A stretch of DNA of 64,000 bases, taken from NCBI RefSeq assembly GCF_030683065.1, contig NZ_JAUXMX010000020.1, forward strand, positions 19,408 through 83,407. The letters are read 5' to 3'. The position numbers and the translations under genes are program-made. Positions 47,973 to 57,188 of this stretch are shown here, piece by piece. Below the pieces are notes generated by a model. The model was not told where the DNA came from. It did not search any database and worked only from the letters and a program-made list of their open reading frames with translations. Each line of letters opens with the position of its first letter. The first letter of the stretch is position 1. This stretch comes from Pseudomonas sp. (GTDB lineage: Bacteria > Pseudomonadota > Gammaproteobacteria > Pseudomonadales > Pseudomonadaceae).

Positions 47973-49709
47973 TCAGCCCACCTGGCTGAGCGGGAAAAGC
48001 AGGTCGATAAAGCGCTCGGCGGTCGGTTGCGGTTGGTGGTTGGCCAGGCCGGCGCGTTCGTTGGCTTCGATGAATACGTGTTCCGGTTGGTCGGCGGCCA
48101 TCACCAGCAGGTCGAGCCCGACCACTGGGATTTCCAGTGCGCGAGCAGCTTTAACCGCCGCGTCGGCCAGCGCCGGGTGGAGGATCCCGGTGACGTCCTG
48201 CAGGCAACCACCGGTGTGCAGGTTGGCGGTCTTGCGCACGGCCAGACGCTGGCCCTGGGGCAGGATGCTGGCGTAGTCGACCCCGGCGGCATGCAAGGTA
48301 CGCAGGGTTTCCGCATCCTTGGGGATCCGGCTTTCACCATCGGTGGCAGCCTGGCGGCGGCGGCTCTGCGCGTCGATCAGGTCGCCGATGCAGTGGCGGC
48401 CGTCGCCGATCACTTCAGCTGGGCGGCGGATGGAGGCGGCGACCACGTCAAAGCCAATCACCAGAATGCGCAGGTCATGGCCTTCATGGAAGCTTTCCAG
48501 CAGCACGCGGCTGTCGAAGACCTTGGCACGTTCGATTGCGTCCTGCACCTCGGTCGGGCTGCGCAGGTCGACTGCAACGCCCTGGCCCTGTTCGCCGTCG
48601 ACTGGCTTGACTACCAAGCTGCCGTGCTCGGTCAGAAAGGCCGCGTTCTCTTCGGCGCTACCTGCCAGGCGCTGCGCTGGCAGGCTGAGGCCGGCGCGAC
48701 TGAGGGCGCGATGCGTCAGGCGCTTGTCTTGGCACAGGGTCATGCTGACAGCGCTGGTCAGGTCGGTCAGCGATTCACGGCAGCGGATGCGTCGGCCGCC
48801 GTGGCTGAGGGTGAACAGCCCTGCTTCGGCGTCGTCGACCTGCACCTCAATGCCCCGGCGCAGGGCTTCGTCGACGATGATTCGCGCATAGGGGTTGAGG
48901 TCTGCCTCGGGGCCGGGGCCGAGAAACAGCGGCTGGTTGATGCTGTTCTTGCGCTTGATACTGAAGGTCTGCAGCTCGCGAAAGCCGAGCTTGGCATAGA
49001 GCGCCTTGGCCTGGCGGTTGTCGTGCAGTACCGAGAGGTCGAGGTAGCTCAGGCCGCGGCTCATGAAGTGTTCGATCAGGTGGCGTACCAGCACTTCACC
49101 GACCCCTGGGCGGTTGCAGCGGGGGTCGACCGCCAGGCACCAGAGGCTGCTGCCGTGCTCCGGGTCCTGGTAGGCCTTGTGGTGGTTGAGGCCCATGACG
49201 CTGCCGATCACCGCGCCGCTGTCTTCGTCCTCGGCCAGCCAGTACACCGGGCCGCCCTGGTGCCGTGGGGTGAGTTTTTCCGGGTCGATCGGCAGCATGC
49301 CGCGCATCTGGTACAGGCAGTTGATCGCCTGCCAGTCCTCGGCATTTTGCGCACGGCGGATACGGTAGCCACGAAAGCCGCTGTGCGCCGGGCGATAGTC
49401 GCTGAACCACAGGCGCAAGGTGTCCGAGGGGTCGAGGAATAATTGCTGTGGCGCTTGCGCCAGCACCTGCTGCGGCGCCGCGACATACAGGGCGATATCG
49501 CGCTCGCCCGGTTGCTCGCTCAACAGGGCTTGCGCCAGCTCGGCGGCGTCAGGGTAGGTGTGACCAATCAGTAGGCGGCCCCAGCCGCAGTGCAGGGCCA
49601 GGGGTTGGCAGGGTTCGGTCCCGTGATCTTCGGCGAAGCGTGCCTGCAGGCGCTCGTAGGAGGGCGCCTGGCCGCGCAGAAGACGTTGGTTGAAGGCAGT
49701 GGCGCGCAT
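47973..49709 (-). CDS. ngg: N-acetylglutaminylglutamine synthetase
   Basis: A 578-residue fusion of a GNAT acetyltransferase domain (about 110-260, with CLAVDPRCNRPGVGEVLVRHLIEH and KALYAKLGFRE) and an ATP-grasp ligase (about 280-575). ATP-grasp marks are GSLVVKPVDGEQGQGVAVDL, RVLLESFHEGHDLRILVIG and PEHVFIEANERAGLANH. It makes the acetylated glutamine dipeptide that AsnO then amidates to NAGGN, a compatible solute for salt stress. asnO lies 146 bases upstream on the same strand. Confidence 0.95.
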   Translation of the reverse strand: MRATAFNQRLLRGQAPSYERLQARFAEDHGTEPCQPLALHCGWGRLLIGHTYPDAAELAQALLSEQPGERDIALYVAAPQQVLAQAPQQLFLDPSDTLRLWFSDYRPAHSGFRGYRIRRAQNAEDWQAINCLYQMRGMLPIDPEKLTPRHQGGPVYWLAEDEDSGAVIGSVMGLNHHKAYQDPEHGSSLWCLAVDPRCNRPGVGEVLVRHLIEHFMSRGLSYLDLSVLHDNRQAKALYAKLGFRELQTFSIKRKNSINQPLFLGPGPEADLNPYARIIVDEALRRGIEVQVDDAEAGLFTLSHGGRRIRCRESLTDLTSAVSMTLCQDKRLTHRALSRAGLSLPAQRLAGSAEENAAFLTEHGSLVVKPVDGEQGQGVAVDLRSPTEVQDAIERAKVFDSRVLLESFHEGHDLRILVIGFDVVAASIRRPAEVIGDGRHCIGDLIDAQSRRRQAATDGESRIPKDAETLRTLHAAGVDYASILPQGQRLAVRKTANLHTGGCLQDVTGILHPALADAAVKAARALEIPVVGLDLLVMAADQPEHVFIEANERAGLANHQPQPTAERFIDLLFPLSQVG

Positions 49710-49855
49710 TGGAAACGTATCCTTTGCTGTTTAGTCGCGCCCGGACTGGTTGCCGGTAGCGAAGGCTGTCGTGACATCCCCGGGTTAGCTCCGGGCTACG
49801 GCGACGGTGCGCGCGCCATCAGGGGCTCGCGCGTTTTACATCCACGTTAACGGTG

Positions 49856-51625
49856 TTACAGGCCTTGCTCGCTCAGCCACAGGTTGAGCGCCGCCATTTG
49901 CCATAGCTTGGAGCCGCGCAGCGGGGTGAGTTGGCCGTGCGGGTCGCTCAATAGGCGGTCGAGCATGGCCGGGTTGAACAGCCCGCGATCCTGGCTTGGG
50001 TCGACCAGCAGGTCGCGCACCCAGCCCAGTGTTGCGCCGTCCAGGTGCTTGAGGCCCGGCACTGGGAAGTAGCCTTTCTGGCGGTCGATGACCGCCGCAG
50101 GGATCACCTGGCGCGCCGCTTCCTTGAGTACATGCTTGCCGCCGTTGGGCAGCTTGAAGCGTCCGGGGATGCGCGCGGAGAGCTCGGCCAGGCGGTAGTC
50201 GAGGAACGGGGTGCGCGCCTCCAGTCCCCAGGCCATGGTCATGTTGTCGACCCGCTTGACCGGGTCGTCGACCAGCATCACCGTGCTGTCCAGGCGCAGC
50301 GCCTTGTCCACCGCAGCGCTGGCGCCGGGCTGGGCGAAGTGCTGGCGAACGAAATCGCCGGCCGCGTCGTTGGTCAGCCACTCGGGCTGCACGCAGGCAG
50401 CGTACTCGTCGTGCTCACGGTCAAAGAAGGCCTTACGGTAGGCGGCGAAGGCATCGTCGGCACCATCCACCAGCGGGTACCAGTGGTAGCCCGCGAACAG
50501 CTCGTCGGCGCCCTGGCCGCTTTGCACCACCTTGCAATGCTTGGCCACTTCGCGCGACAGCAGATAGAAAGCGATGCAGTCGTGGCTGACCATCGGCTCG
50601 CTCATGGCGCGAAAGGCGGCAGGCAATTGTTCGAGAATCTCGTTTTCGCCGATGCGCAGTTGGTGGTGGCGGGTCGTGAAGTGCTCGGCGATTAAGTCGG
50701 AATACTGAAACTCGTCGCCACGCTCGCCGCCGGCATCCTCAAAACCGATGGAGAAGGTCGACAGATTCTCCACCCCGGCCTCGCGCAGCAGGCCGACCAA
50801 TAGGCTGGAATCGACGCCGCCGGAGAGCAGTACGCCGACTTCCACAGCCGCACGCTGGCGAATCGACACCGCCTCGCGCATGCCGTCGAGCACTCGCTCG
50901 CTCCAGTCTTGCAGGCTGAAATCAACTTCGTCGCCCTGCGGCCCGAACTGCAGGCTCCACCAGGTCTGCTGTTCGCAGTTGCCCTGGGCATCGATGAGCA
51001 TCCAGCTGGCCGCAGGCAGCTTCTCCACGCCGGCAAGGATGGTGCGCGGCGCCGGGACCACGGCATGAAAATTCAGGTAATGATTGAGCGCGATGGGGTC
51101 GAGGGTCTTGCCGATGTCGCCGCCGGCAAGCAGCGCCGGCAGGCTGGAGGCGAAGCGCAGGCGCTGGCCGGTACGCGACAGGTAGAGCGGCTTGACCCCC
51201 AGGCGATCCCTGGCGATGAACAGTTGCTGGGTGTCGCGCTCCCACACAGCGAAAGCGAACATGCCATTGAGCTTGGGTAGCAGGTCCTTGCCCCAGGCGT
51301 GATAACCCTTGAGCAGCACCTCGGTGTCACCACCCGAAAAGAACCGATAGCCAAGCGCTTGCAGCTCGCTACGCAGTTGCGGGTAGTTATAAATAGCGCC
51401 GTTGAATACCATCGACAGGCCCAGGTCGCTATCTATCATTGGCTGGCCGGAGGCTTCGGCCAGGTCCATGATCTTCAGTCGACGATGACCGAAGGCGATC
51501 GGCCCCTGGCTGTGAAAACCGTGGGCATCGGGGCCACGAGGAGCCAGGTGGTGGGTGATTCGCTCGACCGCAGCCAAGTCGGCCGGTCGTTGATCAAAAC
51601 GCAGTTCTCCAGCTATTCCGCACAT
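49856..51625 (-). CDS. asnO: N-acetylglutaminylglutamine amidotransferase
   Basis: A 589-residue asparagine-synthetase-like enzyme. The N-terminal class II glutamine amidotransferase domain starts with the catalytic Cys2 (MCGIAGELRFD). The C-terminal synthetase domain has the ATP motif EVGVLLSGGVDSSLLVGLL and SQGADELFAGYHWYPL. The pairing with ngg identifies it as the NAGGN-forming amidotransferase rather than AsnB. It is the first gene of the operon, divergent from a MarR regulator across 111 bases. Confidence 0.95.
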   Translation of the reverse strand: MCGIAGELRFDQRPADLAAVERITHHLAPRGPDAHGFHSQGPIAFGHRRLKIMDLAEASGQPMIDSDLGLSMVFNGAIYNYPQLRSELQALGYRFFSGGDTEVLLKGYHAWGKDLLPKLNGMFAFAVWERDTQQLFIARDRLGVKPLYLSRTGQRLRFASSLPALLAGGDIGKTLDPIALNHYLNFHAVVPAPRTILAGVEKLPAASWMLIDAQGNCEQQTWWSLQFGPQGDEVDFSLQDWSERVLDGMREAVSIRQRAAVEVGVLLSGGVDSSLLVGLLREAGVENLSTFSIGFEDAGGERGDEFQYSDLIAEHFTTRHHQLRIGENEILEQLPAAFRAMSEPMVSHDCIAFYLLSREVAKHCKVVQSGQGADELFAGYHWYPLVDGADDAFAAYRKAFFDREHDEYAACVQPEWLTNDAAGDFVRQHFAQPGASAAVDKALRLDSTVMLVDDPVKRVDNMTMAWGLEARTPFLDYRLAELSARIPGRFKLPNGGKHVLKEAARQVIPAAVIDRQKGYFPVPGLKHLDGATLGWVRDLLVDPSQDRGLFNPAMLDRLLSDPHGQLTPLRGSKLWQMAALNLWLSEQGL

Positions 51626-51673
51626 AATTCCTTACCGGTATTGCCGTTGGGGAGTGGCTCGAAGTTACCGAGC

Positions 51674-51690
51674 TTGTTACAGGTAAACAA
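51674..51690. promoter_or_regulatory. TTGTT-N7-AACAA inverted repeat between asnO and marR
   Basis: Perfect 5-base arms in the 111-base divergent promoter region. The layout suits MarR dimers, and a MarR gene starts 46 bases to the right. Weak on its own. Confidence 0.35.
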
Positions 51691-51736
51691 ATTAATGCTT
51701 TCATGTCAAAGCGATAACTTCTTATAAAAGGCCTAT

Positions 51737-52210
51737 ATGTCAGATAAAATAGTTCCTACTGAAATTAATTTGTCATCCGTGATGGCGCTTGATCTGCCGA
51801 TTTTTCAGTCGCTCAGGCGTCTGCAACAGGCCGGCGAGGTGCATGCCAAGCGCCTGGCCCGTTTCGGTGGGCTGACGCCCATGCAACTGATGATCCTGCA
51901 GGTGCTGGCCGGTGAGACACGACTGACCGCCAGCGACCTGAGTGGACGGGTCAGTCTGACGGCGGCGACCCTGTCTGGCATGCTCGACCGTCTCGAGGAG
52001 CGCGGCCTGCTTCAGCGCCAGCGCGACGACCAGGATCGCCGCCGCCAATGGTTGCTGCTCAGTGATGCCGGCCGCGAGCTGGTGCACAAAGCCCCGACGC
52101 TGCTGCCACCAGAGTTCCGCCAGCGCTTCGCCGCGCTCAAGGAGTGGGAGCGACACAGCCTGACAGCCGCGCTGTTACGCGCGGCGGAACTGTGCGGCGA
52201 GATGGAGTGA
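51737..52210 (+). CDS. MarR-family regulator linked to the NAGGN operon
   Basis: A 157-residue MarR protein. The winged helix is at about residues 45-115 (LTPMQLMILQVLAGETRLTASDLSGRVSLTAATLSGMLDRLEERGLLQRQRDDQDRRRQWLLLSDAG). Flanking helices allow dimerisation. AAGG lies close before the ATG. It is divergent from asnO, so control of osmolyte synthesis and of itself is likely; ligand or stress signal unknown. Confidence 0.9.
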   Translation: MSDKIVPTEINLSSVMALDLPIFQSLRRLQQAGEVHAKRLARFGGLTPMQLMILQVLAGETRLTASDLSGRVSLTAATLSGMLDRLEERGLLQRQRDDQDRRRQWLLLSDAGRELVHKAPTLLPPEFRQRFAALKEWERHSLTAALLRAAELCGEME

Positions 52211-52286
52211 GCGAACGGCGGGAGATGCCGCCGAACGACAGTTACCAGATACGAGGCAATCGGCGATCTATAGGGTGTCACTCGCC

Positions 52287-52353
52287 GCAGGCAGTGCACC
52301 GTGGATGACCGCCGCAGCATAAAGCTGGCGGGCTGTCGCTGCGCGCCGCCTGG
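52287..52353. repeat. dispersed intergenic repeat, copy 2
   Basis: The partner of 43314-43380, sharing a 14-base and a 23-base conserved block. It lies in the gap between marR and the CsoR-family gene. Confidence 0.55.
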
Positions 52354-52454
52354 GCTGCCCTACGATCTCGACAATTCGCCGGATTTGGACCAAAACGCTC
52401 AAGCCGCACTTTGCTTGCAGGAACCCGCAATGGCTTGGCGTCCGCTCCGGTACT

Positions 52455-52724
52455 TCAGGTGTACTTGGTGAAAATGGCGCGAACCTGGGCCAGGGTTTCA
52501 GTGGGGTCATGCTCGGGGTCGAGTACGGCTTCTTCCAGCAGGCAGGCGAGCATTTCCTGATAAGCCTTGTCCAGCGCCTTGCGGGCGGCTGCGAATTGCT
52601 GGGCGATGGCCTCGCAGTCCTCATGACGGCGGATCATCGCCTGGATACCGCGGATCTGCCCTTCAACTCTGGCCAGGCGCTTGAGCATTGCATCTTCATG
52701 GGCTGCACGGGTTTGTTCGCTCAT
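52455..52724 (-). CDS. CsoR/FrmR-family (DUF156) regulator with atypical ligand residues
   Basis: An 89-residue helical repressor: MLKRLARVEGQIRGIQAMIRRHEDCEAIAQQFAAARKALDKAYQEMLACLLEEAV. The first conserved Cys (EDC) is present. At the next position, where copper sensors have H-x3-C (HLxxC), the sequence is C-L-L-E-E-A, so the His is replaced by Cys and the last Cys by Ala. A copper sensor is therefore unlikely; thiol, persulfide or aldehyde sensing is possible. ATG at 52724 overlaps the stop of the upstream DUF3365 gene (ATGA). The operator at 53304-53319 fits this family. Confidence 0.85.
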   Translation of the reverse strand: MSEQTRAAHEDAMLKRLARVEGQIRGIQAMIRRHEDCEAIAQQFAAARKALDKAYQEMLACLLEEAVLDPEHDPTETLAQVRAIFTKYT

Positions 52725-53281
52725 GGGCTGACCTGCGCAAGTGTGCGGCGCAGGGTGAACGCACCACGCAGTTCGCCCAAGGTAAAACCGATGGCCTGAT
52801 CGTCGGGGTAGCTTTGTTCGATCTTCGCCGCAACCTCGGCCTTGATCGCCTGGCCATGGCAGGCCAGGCACGGCTCGCCAGTGGCAATGGCTTGCATGTA
52901 GCGGAACTCACCGTCGACAACTGCCGAGGCATTCATCTGCATCAGGTCTTCACCAGCGCCTTGGCGCTGCGCAAACTCTTGCAGTACCTGGCGTTCCCAC
53001 GCATCGGGTTGATTGTCCGGGTTGCGCAGGCGCAAGGCCGTGCGTCCGACTTTCCAGGGCTGCTGGCTGTGCTCGACAGCAATTGTTGGCGCTAGCAGTT
53101 GGCAGGCATGCACGGCGTGCACTGGGCCACCTTCGGCGACTGCTTGTTTTACCGTTTGCATCAGCTGTTGCTGGAACGCTGGAACCAGGCTGGCAGCTTC
53201 GCGTTCGAGGCTAGCCAGGTCAGCCCCAGGAGCGGCCCAGGCCATGGTGGGCAGGGCGGCGAGTACAAGTATTAGGCGCAT
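52721..53281 (-). CDS. DUF3365 (Tll0287-like) periplasmic haem-type protein
   Basis: A 186-residue protein. The signal peptide is MRLILVLAALPTMAWAAP. A Tll0287-like sensor domain follows, with VHACQLLAPTIA, RNPDNQPDAWE and a CxxCH haem motif in GEPCLACHGQ. It probably binds c-type haem in the periplasm and senses redox state or a small gas. I chose ATG at 53281 over 53341, as the signal peptide starts there and the operator-like repeat would otherwise lie inside the gene. It is coupled to the CsoR-family gene by a 4-base overlap. Confidence 0.85.
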   Translation of the reverse strand: MRLILVLAALPTMAWAAPGADLASLEREAASLVPAFQQQLMQTVKQAVAEGGPVHAVHACQLLAPTIAVEHSQQPWKVGRTALRLRNPDNQPDAWERQVLQEFAQRQGAGEDLMQMNASAVVDGEFRYMQAIATGEPCLACHGQAIKAEVAAKIEQSYPDDQAIGFTLGELRGAFTLRRTLAQVSP

Positions 53282-53303
53282 GATTGCTGAACTCTTCAAA
53301 TAC

Positions 53304-53319
53304 ATACCCCGCAGGGTAT
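53304..53319. promoter_or_regulatory. CsoR-family operator ATACCC-N4-GGGTAT
   Basis: A perfect 6-4-6 inverted repeat (ATACCC, CGCA, GGGTAT), 23 bases upstream of the DUF3365 start and within the 81-base gap after mnmC. The CsoR-family regulators commonly bind TACCC/GGGTA repeats with short spacers. This fits autoregulation of the DUF3365-csoR operon. Confidence 0.7.
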
Positions 53320-53362
53320 TTGCGACGAGTGATATGTGCAAGTACCGCGCCTCTGGTTATGG

Positions 53363-55345
53363 CTATTGGCCGCGTATTAATAGGCGAAGGGCGAATCGGT
53401 TGGGGTGGCAGGCCTCGGCGACATCTCGCGGCACCGGCAGCGGTTCGTTATCCAGCCAGGCGGCAATCAGCTCGCCAGACAAGGGCGCGGTGATCAGCCC
53501 GCGTGAGCCGTGGCCGCTGTTGATGTATAAACCCTCAAGCCAGGGGCAGGGGATATCCGGCACCTGGCGGGCATCCTTGGTCAGTACCGCGTAGGCCTCG
53601 ACGAAGGCCGAGCGATTTGCCAGCGGGCCGACGATCGGCAAGTAATCCGGGCTGGTGCAGCGAAAGGCGGCACGGCCCTCAAGCTTAGCCGGGTCGAGCT
53701 GAGCGCTGTGCAGGCGCTCGGCAAGGTCGCTCGAGATTTCTTCAAGCAGGACAAGATTGTCCGCATTGTCGAGGCTGTTGAGTGCCAGGTCGTCGCTTTT
53801 GAAATCGAAACTGGCGCCCAGGGTGTGTTCACCCAAGCGCGCGGGGGCGATATAACCCGAGGCACAGACCACGCTGCGCAGTGCGGTGCTCTGTGTGGTT
53901 GCGGGTATTCGGCTGATTTGTCCGCGAATACGTTTGAGTGGCAGTTCGGCGCTGTAGGGGAAGCGCTTGATCTCAGCGGCGCCGGCCAGCACTACCACGG
54001 CGGCACTGGCCAGTAGCTCCGTATTGTTCCAGGCCTGCCAGGTTTGGCCGTCGCGGCGCAACTCGAGTGCTTCCTGGTGCAGCTGCAGACGAATATTGGG
54101 CTGCTCGGCGAGCAACCGGCACAGCGCCGGAGGGTGAACCCAGCCGGCCTGCGGGTAGAACAGCCCGCCGGCCGGCAGTTGGATGCCGGCTTTGGTTTCG
54201 GCTGCGGCCCGGTCCAGGTTGATCAGCAGATCGCTTGGGAACGCTGCCGCCAGTTGCGCCTGGCGTTGTACTTCCTTGTCGTCGAGGGCCAGTTGCAATA
54301 CCCCACAGTTGTCCCAGTCATGGCCTTTTTGTAGCCGCTCGAGCAGGCGGCGGGTATGCCCAAAGCCGCTGACGATCAAGCGCGAGAGTGCCGTGCCGTG
54401 GGCCGACAGCTTGAGGTAAAGCACCCCTTGCGGGTTACCCGAAGCCTCTTCGGCAATAGTCGCGTGACGTTCCAGCAGGGTTACCTGCCAGCCGCGTGCG
54501 GCCAGGCTGGATGCGGTGGCGCAGCCGGCCATGCCGGCACCTATGACCAGCGCACGGCGCTCACACAGGTGCTGCGGTGGGCGAGCAAACCAGGGTTTAC
54601 TGGCGCCCGTTGCGCTGCCGACGAATTGGCCCTTAAGCACTTCCCACTTGCTGCCCAGGCCCGGTACGCGCTTCATCTTGAACCCGGCATCATTCAGGCG
54701 CCGGCGCACATAGCCGGTACTGGTGAAGGTGCCGATGCTGGTGCCGGGGGCGCTTAGCCTGGCCAGTTCGGCGAACAGTTCCGCAGTCCACATCTGCGGG
54801 TTTTTCGCCGGGGCGAAGCCGTCAAGAAACCAGGCATCAATGTGTGCGTCGAGTTGCGGCAGCATCTCGAGGGCATCACCGATCAGCAGGGTCAGGACAA
54901 CCCGTCCGCCAGCGAGGTTCAGACGCTGAAAGCCCGGATGGAGGGCGACATACTGGCCCAGCAGTTCATGGGCATAGGGTGCCAGTTCGGGCCACAAGGC
55001 CAGGGCGCGCTGCAGATCGGCGTAGTCGAGCGGGTATTTTTCGACACTGACAAAGTGCAGCCGTGCACCCGCTGGCGCCTGCTGTTCGAACAACTGCCAG
55101 GCGCAGAGAAAGTTCAGCCCGGTGCCGAAGCCGGTTTCGCCTATCGTCAGTTGCTCACCCTCACTCAAGGCGTTGAAACGCGCCGGCAAGTCGTTATTGA
55201 CGAGAAACACATGGCGGGTCTCGGCCAGACCATTCTCATTGGAGAAGTACACATCGCCAAATAGCCGCGATAACGGCTGCCCTTGTGCGTCCCAGTCGAG
55301 CTGTGCGGGGCGGGTTTCGGGTAAGTCGAGCGGGGCGTCAGGCAT
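53363..55345 (-). CDS. mnmC: bifunctional tRNA 5-methylaminomethyl-2-thiouridine biosynthesis protein
   Basis: A 660-residue fusion. The N-terminal methyltransferase (about 1-240) has GETGFGTGLNFLCAWQLFE and DAWFLDGFAPAKNPQMWTAELFAELARLSAPG. The C-terminal FAD oxidoreductase (from about 265) has ALVIGAGMAGCATASSLAARGWQVTLLERH and ends GLYINSGHGSRGLITAPLSGELIAAWLDNEPLPV. It finishes the mnm5s2U modification at tRNA position 34. It is a single gene; the DUF3365 operon follows with its own operator. Confidence 0.96.
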   Translation of the reverse strand: MPDAPLDLPETRPAQLDWDAQGQPLSRLFGDVYFSNENGLAETRHVFLVNNDLPARFNALSEGEQLTIGETGFGTGLNFLCAWQLFEQQAPAGARLHFVSVEKYPLDYADLQRALALWPELAPYAHELLGQYVALHPGFQRLNLAGGRVVLTLLIGDALEMLPQLDAHIDAWFLDGFAPAKNPQMWTAELFAELARLSAPGTSIGTFTSTGYVRRRLNDAGFKMKRVPGLGSKWEVLKGQFVGSATGASKPWFARPPQHLCERRALVIGAGMAGCATASSLAARGWQVTLLERHATIAEEASGNPQGVLYLKLSAHGTALSRLIVSGFGHTRRLLERLQKGHDWDNCGVLQLALDDKEVQRQAQLAAAFPSDLLINLDRAAAETKAGIQLPAGGLFYPQAGWVHPPALCRLLAEQPNIRLQLHQEALELRRDGQTWQAWNNTELLASAAVVVLAGAAEIKRFPYSAELPLKRIRGQISRIPATTQSTALRSVVCASGYIAPARLGEHTLGASFDFKSDDLALNSLDNADNLVLLEEISSDLAERLHSAQLDPAKLEGRAAFRCTSPDYLPIVGPLANRSAFVEAYAVLTKDARQVPDIPCPWLEGLYINSGHGSRGLITAPLSGELIAAWLDNEPLPVPRDVAEACHPNRFALRLLIRGQ

Positions 55346-55545
55346 GACAGATACACCAGATTGAGCAGGCGGGCATTCTAGCGCGGTTGTCCGGGCTCCT
55401 CAGCTGCGTTGTGGCTTTTGTCGAATGGCCAGCCTTGGCGCGCGGCGGATTGCTTGCCGGATGAATCTGCTGCGCAGCAGCATATGGCTCACCCTGTCGC
55501 GTACGCGATCCGCTAGGCTCTGCAGATCACATCAGGGAGCACGTC

Positions 55546-57033
55546 ATGTTCGAGTCCGCGGAGATTGGTCACGCCATTGATAAAGCCACGTTCGACGAGG
55601 CTGTACCGGAGTTGCGCGAGGCATTGCTGGAGGCACAGTACGAACTGAAGCTGCAGGGGCGTTTTCCGGTGATCATCCTGCTCTGCGGGATTGAGGGCGC
55701 CGGTAAGGGCGAGACGGTCAAGTTACTCAACGAGTGGATGGACCCGCGCCTGATCCAGGTCAGTACCTTCGATCAGCAGACCGATGAAGAGTTGGCCCGG
55801 CCGCCGGCTTGGCGTTATTGGCGGCAGCTGCCACCCAAGGGGCGCATCGGGGTTTTTTTCGGCAACTGGTACAGCCAGATGTTGCAGGGGCGGGTGCACG
55901 GGAATTTCAAGAATGCTGTGCTGGATCAGGCAACCGACACGGCCTCGGCGCTGGAGCGCATGCTGTGCGACGAGGGCGCACTGATTTTCAAGTTCTGGTT
56001 TCATCTGTCCAAGAAGCAGATGAAGGCACGGCTCAAGTCGCTGCAGGACGACCCCTTGCACAGCTGGCGAATCAGCCCGCTGGACTGGCAGCAGTCCAAG
56101 ACTTACGACAAATATGTGCGGTTCGGCGAGCGGGTATTGCGCCGCACCAGTCGCGACTATGCACCCTGGTATGTGGTTGAGGGCATGGATGAGTATTACC
56201 GCAGCCTGACGGTGGGGCGGATTCTCCTCGATGGCTTGCAAGTCGCACTCAAAACCAAGAACCGCCCGGTGCCGCAGCCCCATGCGGCGCCACTCATATC
56301 CAGCCTCGATCACTTGAGTTTGCTCGACAGCCTGGACATGAGTCAGGCGCTGGACAAGGCCGAGTACAACGAGCAACTGATCACCGAACAAGCGCGCCTG
56401 TCGGGCTTGCTGCGTGACAAGCGCATGCGCAAGCACGCGCTGGTGGCAGTGTTCGAGGGTAATGATGCGGCCGGCAAGGGTGGCGCGATTCGCCGTGTTA
56501 CGGCGGCGCTTGACCCGCGGCTGTATCGCATCGTGCAAGTGGCGGCCCCCAGCGACGAGGAGCGCGCGCAACCTTACCTGTGGCGTTTTTGGCGGCACAT
56601 TCCGGCGCGTGGCAAGTTCACCATGTTCGACCGCTCCTGGTACGGCCGCGTGCTGGTGGAGCGGGTCGAGGGTTTTTGCAGTTCCGCCGACTGGTTGCGT
56701 GCCTATGGCGAGATCAACGACTTCGAGGAGCAGCTGACCGACGCTGGCGTGGTGTTGGTCAAGTTCTGGTTGGCAATCGATTCGGAAACCCAGCTGCAAC
56801 GCTTCACTGAGCGTGAGCAGATACCCTTCAAGCGCTTCAAAATCACCGAGGATGACTGGCGCAATCGCGACAAGTGGCCGCTTTACCGCGATGCGGTAGG
56901 CGATATGGTCGACCGTACCAGTACCGAAATCGCGCCCTGGACCCTGGTCGAAGCCAACGACAAACGTTTCGCGCGGGTCAAGGTACTGCGCACCATCAAT
57001 GAAGCACTGGAGGCAGCGTTCGCCAAGGACTGA
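55546..57033 (+). CDS. pap: polyphosphate:AMP phosphotransferase (double PPK2 domain)
   Basis: A 495-residue protein of two PPK2 domains in tandem that uses polyphosphate to turn AMP into ADP. The C-terminal copy is complete (FEGNDAAGKGGAIRRVTAALDPR and MFDRSWYGRVLVERVEGF). The N-terminal copy has a P-loop (LCGIEGAGKGETVKLLNEWMDPR), but reads VFFGNWYSQML where the second has DRSWYG. This is consistent with the known split between an active and a degenerate half. It is followed by a thiolase gene after about 150 bases. Confidence 0.93.
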   Translation: MFESAEIGHAIDKATFDEAVPELREALLEAQYELKLQGRFPVIILLCGIEGAGKGETVKLLNEWMDPRLIQVSTFDQQTDEELARPPAWRYWRQLPPKGRIGVFFGNWYSQMLQGRVHGNFKNAVLDQATDTASALERMLCDEGALIFKFWFHLSKKQMKARLKSLQDDPLHSWRISPLDWQQSKTYDKYVRFGERVLRRTSRDYAPWYVVEGMDEYYRSLTVGRILLDGLQVALKTKNRPVPQPHAAPLISSLDHLSLLDSLDMSQALDKAEYNEQLITEQARLSGLLRDKRMRKHALVAVFEGNDAAGKGGAIRRVTAALDPRLYRIVQVAAPSDEERAQPYLWRFWRHIPARGKFTMFDRSWYGRVLVERVEGFCSSADWLRAYGEINDFEEQLTDAGVVLVKFWLAIDSETQLQRFTEREQIPFKRFKITEDDWRNRDKWPLYRDAVGDMVDRTSTEIAPWTLVEANDKRFARVKVLRTINEALEAAFAKD

Positions 57034-57188
57034 CCGCGATCCGGGCTAGCTTATTTGTGGCTGGCAGTGCGGCCTTGGAATCTGGCAGAAGATGGGCGCG
57101 CATACGGCTGATGAATGATCGTCGCCGGTTGAGATTGTTCGGTCTTATTCTCGCCCGATATCCAACGTCAATAATAATGAGGTGCGTC

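Noticed and set aside
48027..49442. 471-residue plus-strand frame
   Set aside because: Antisense of ngg.
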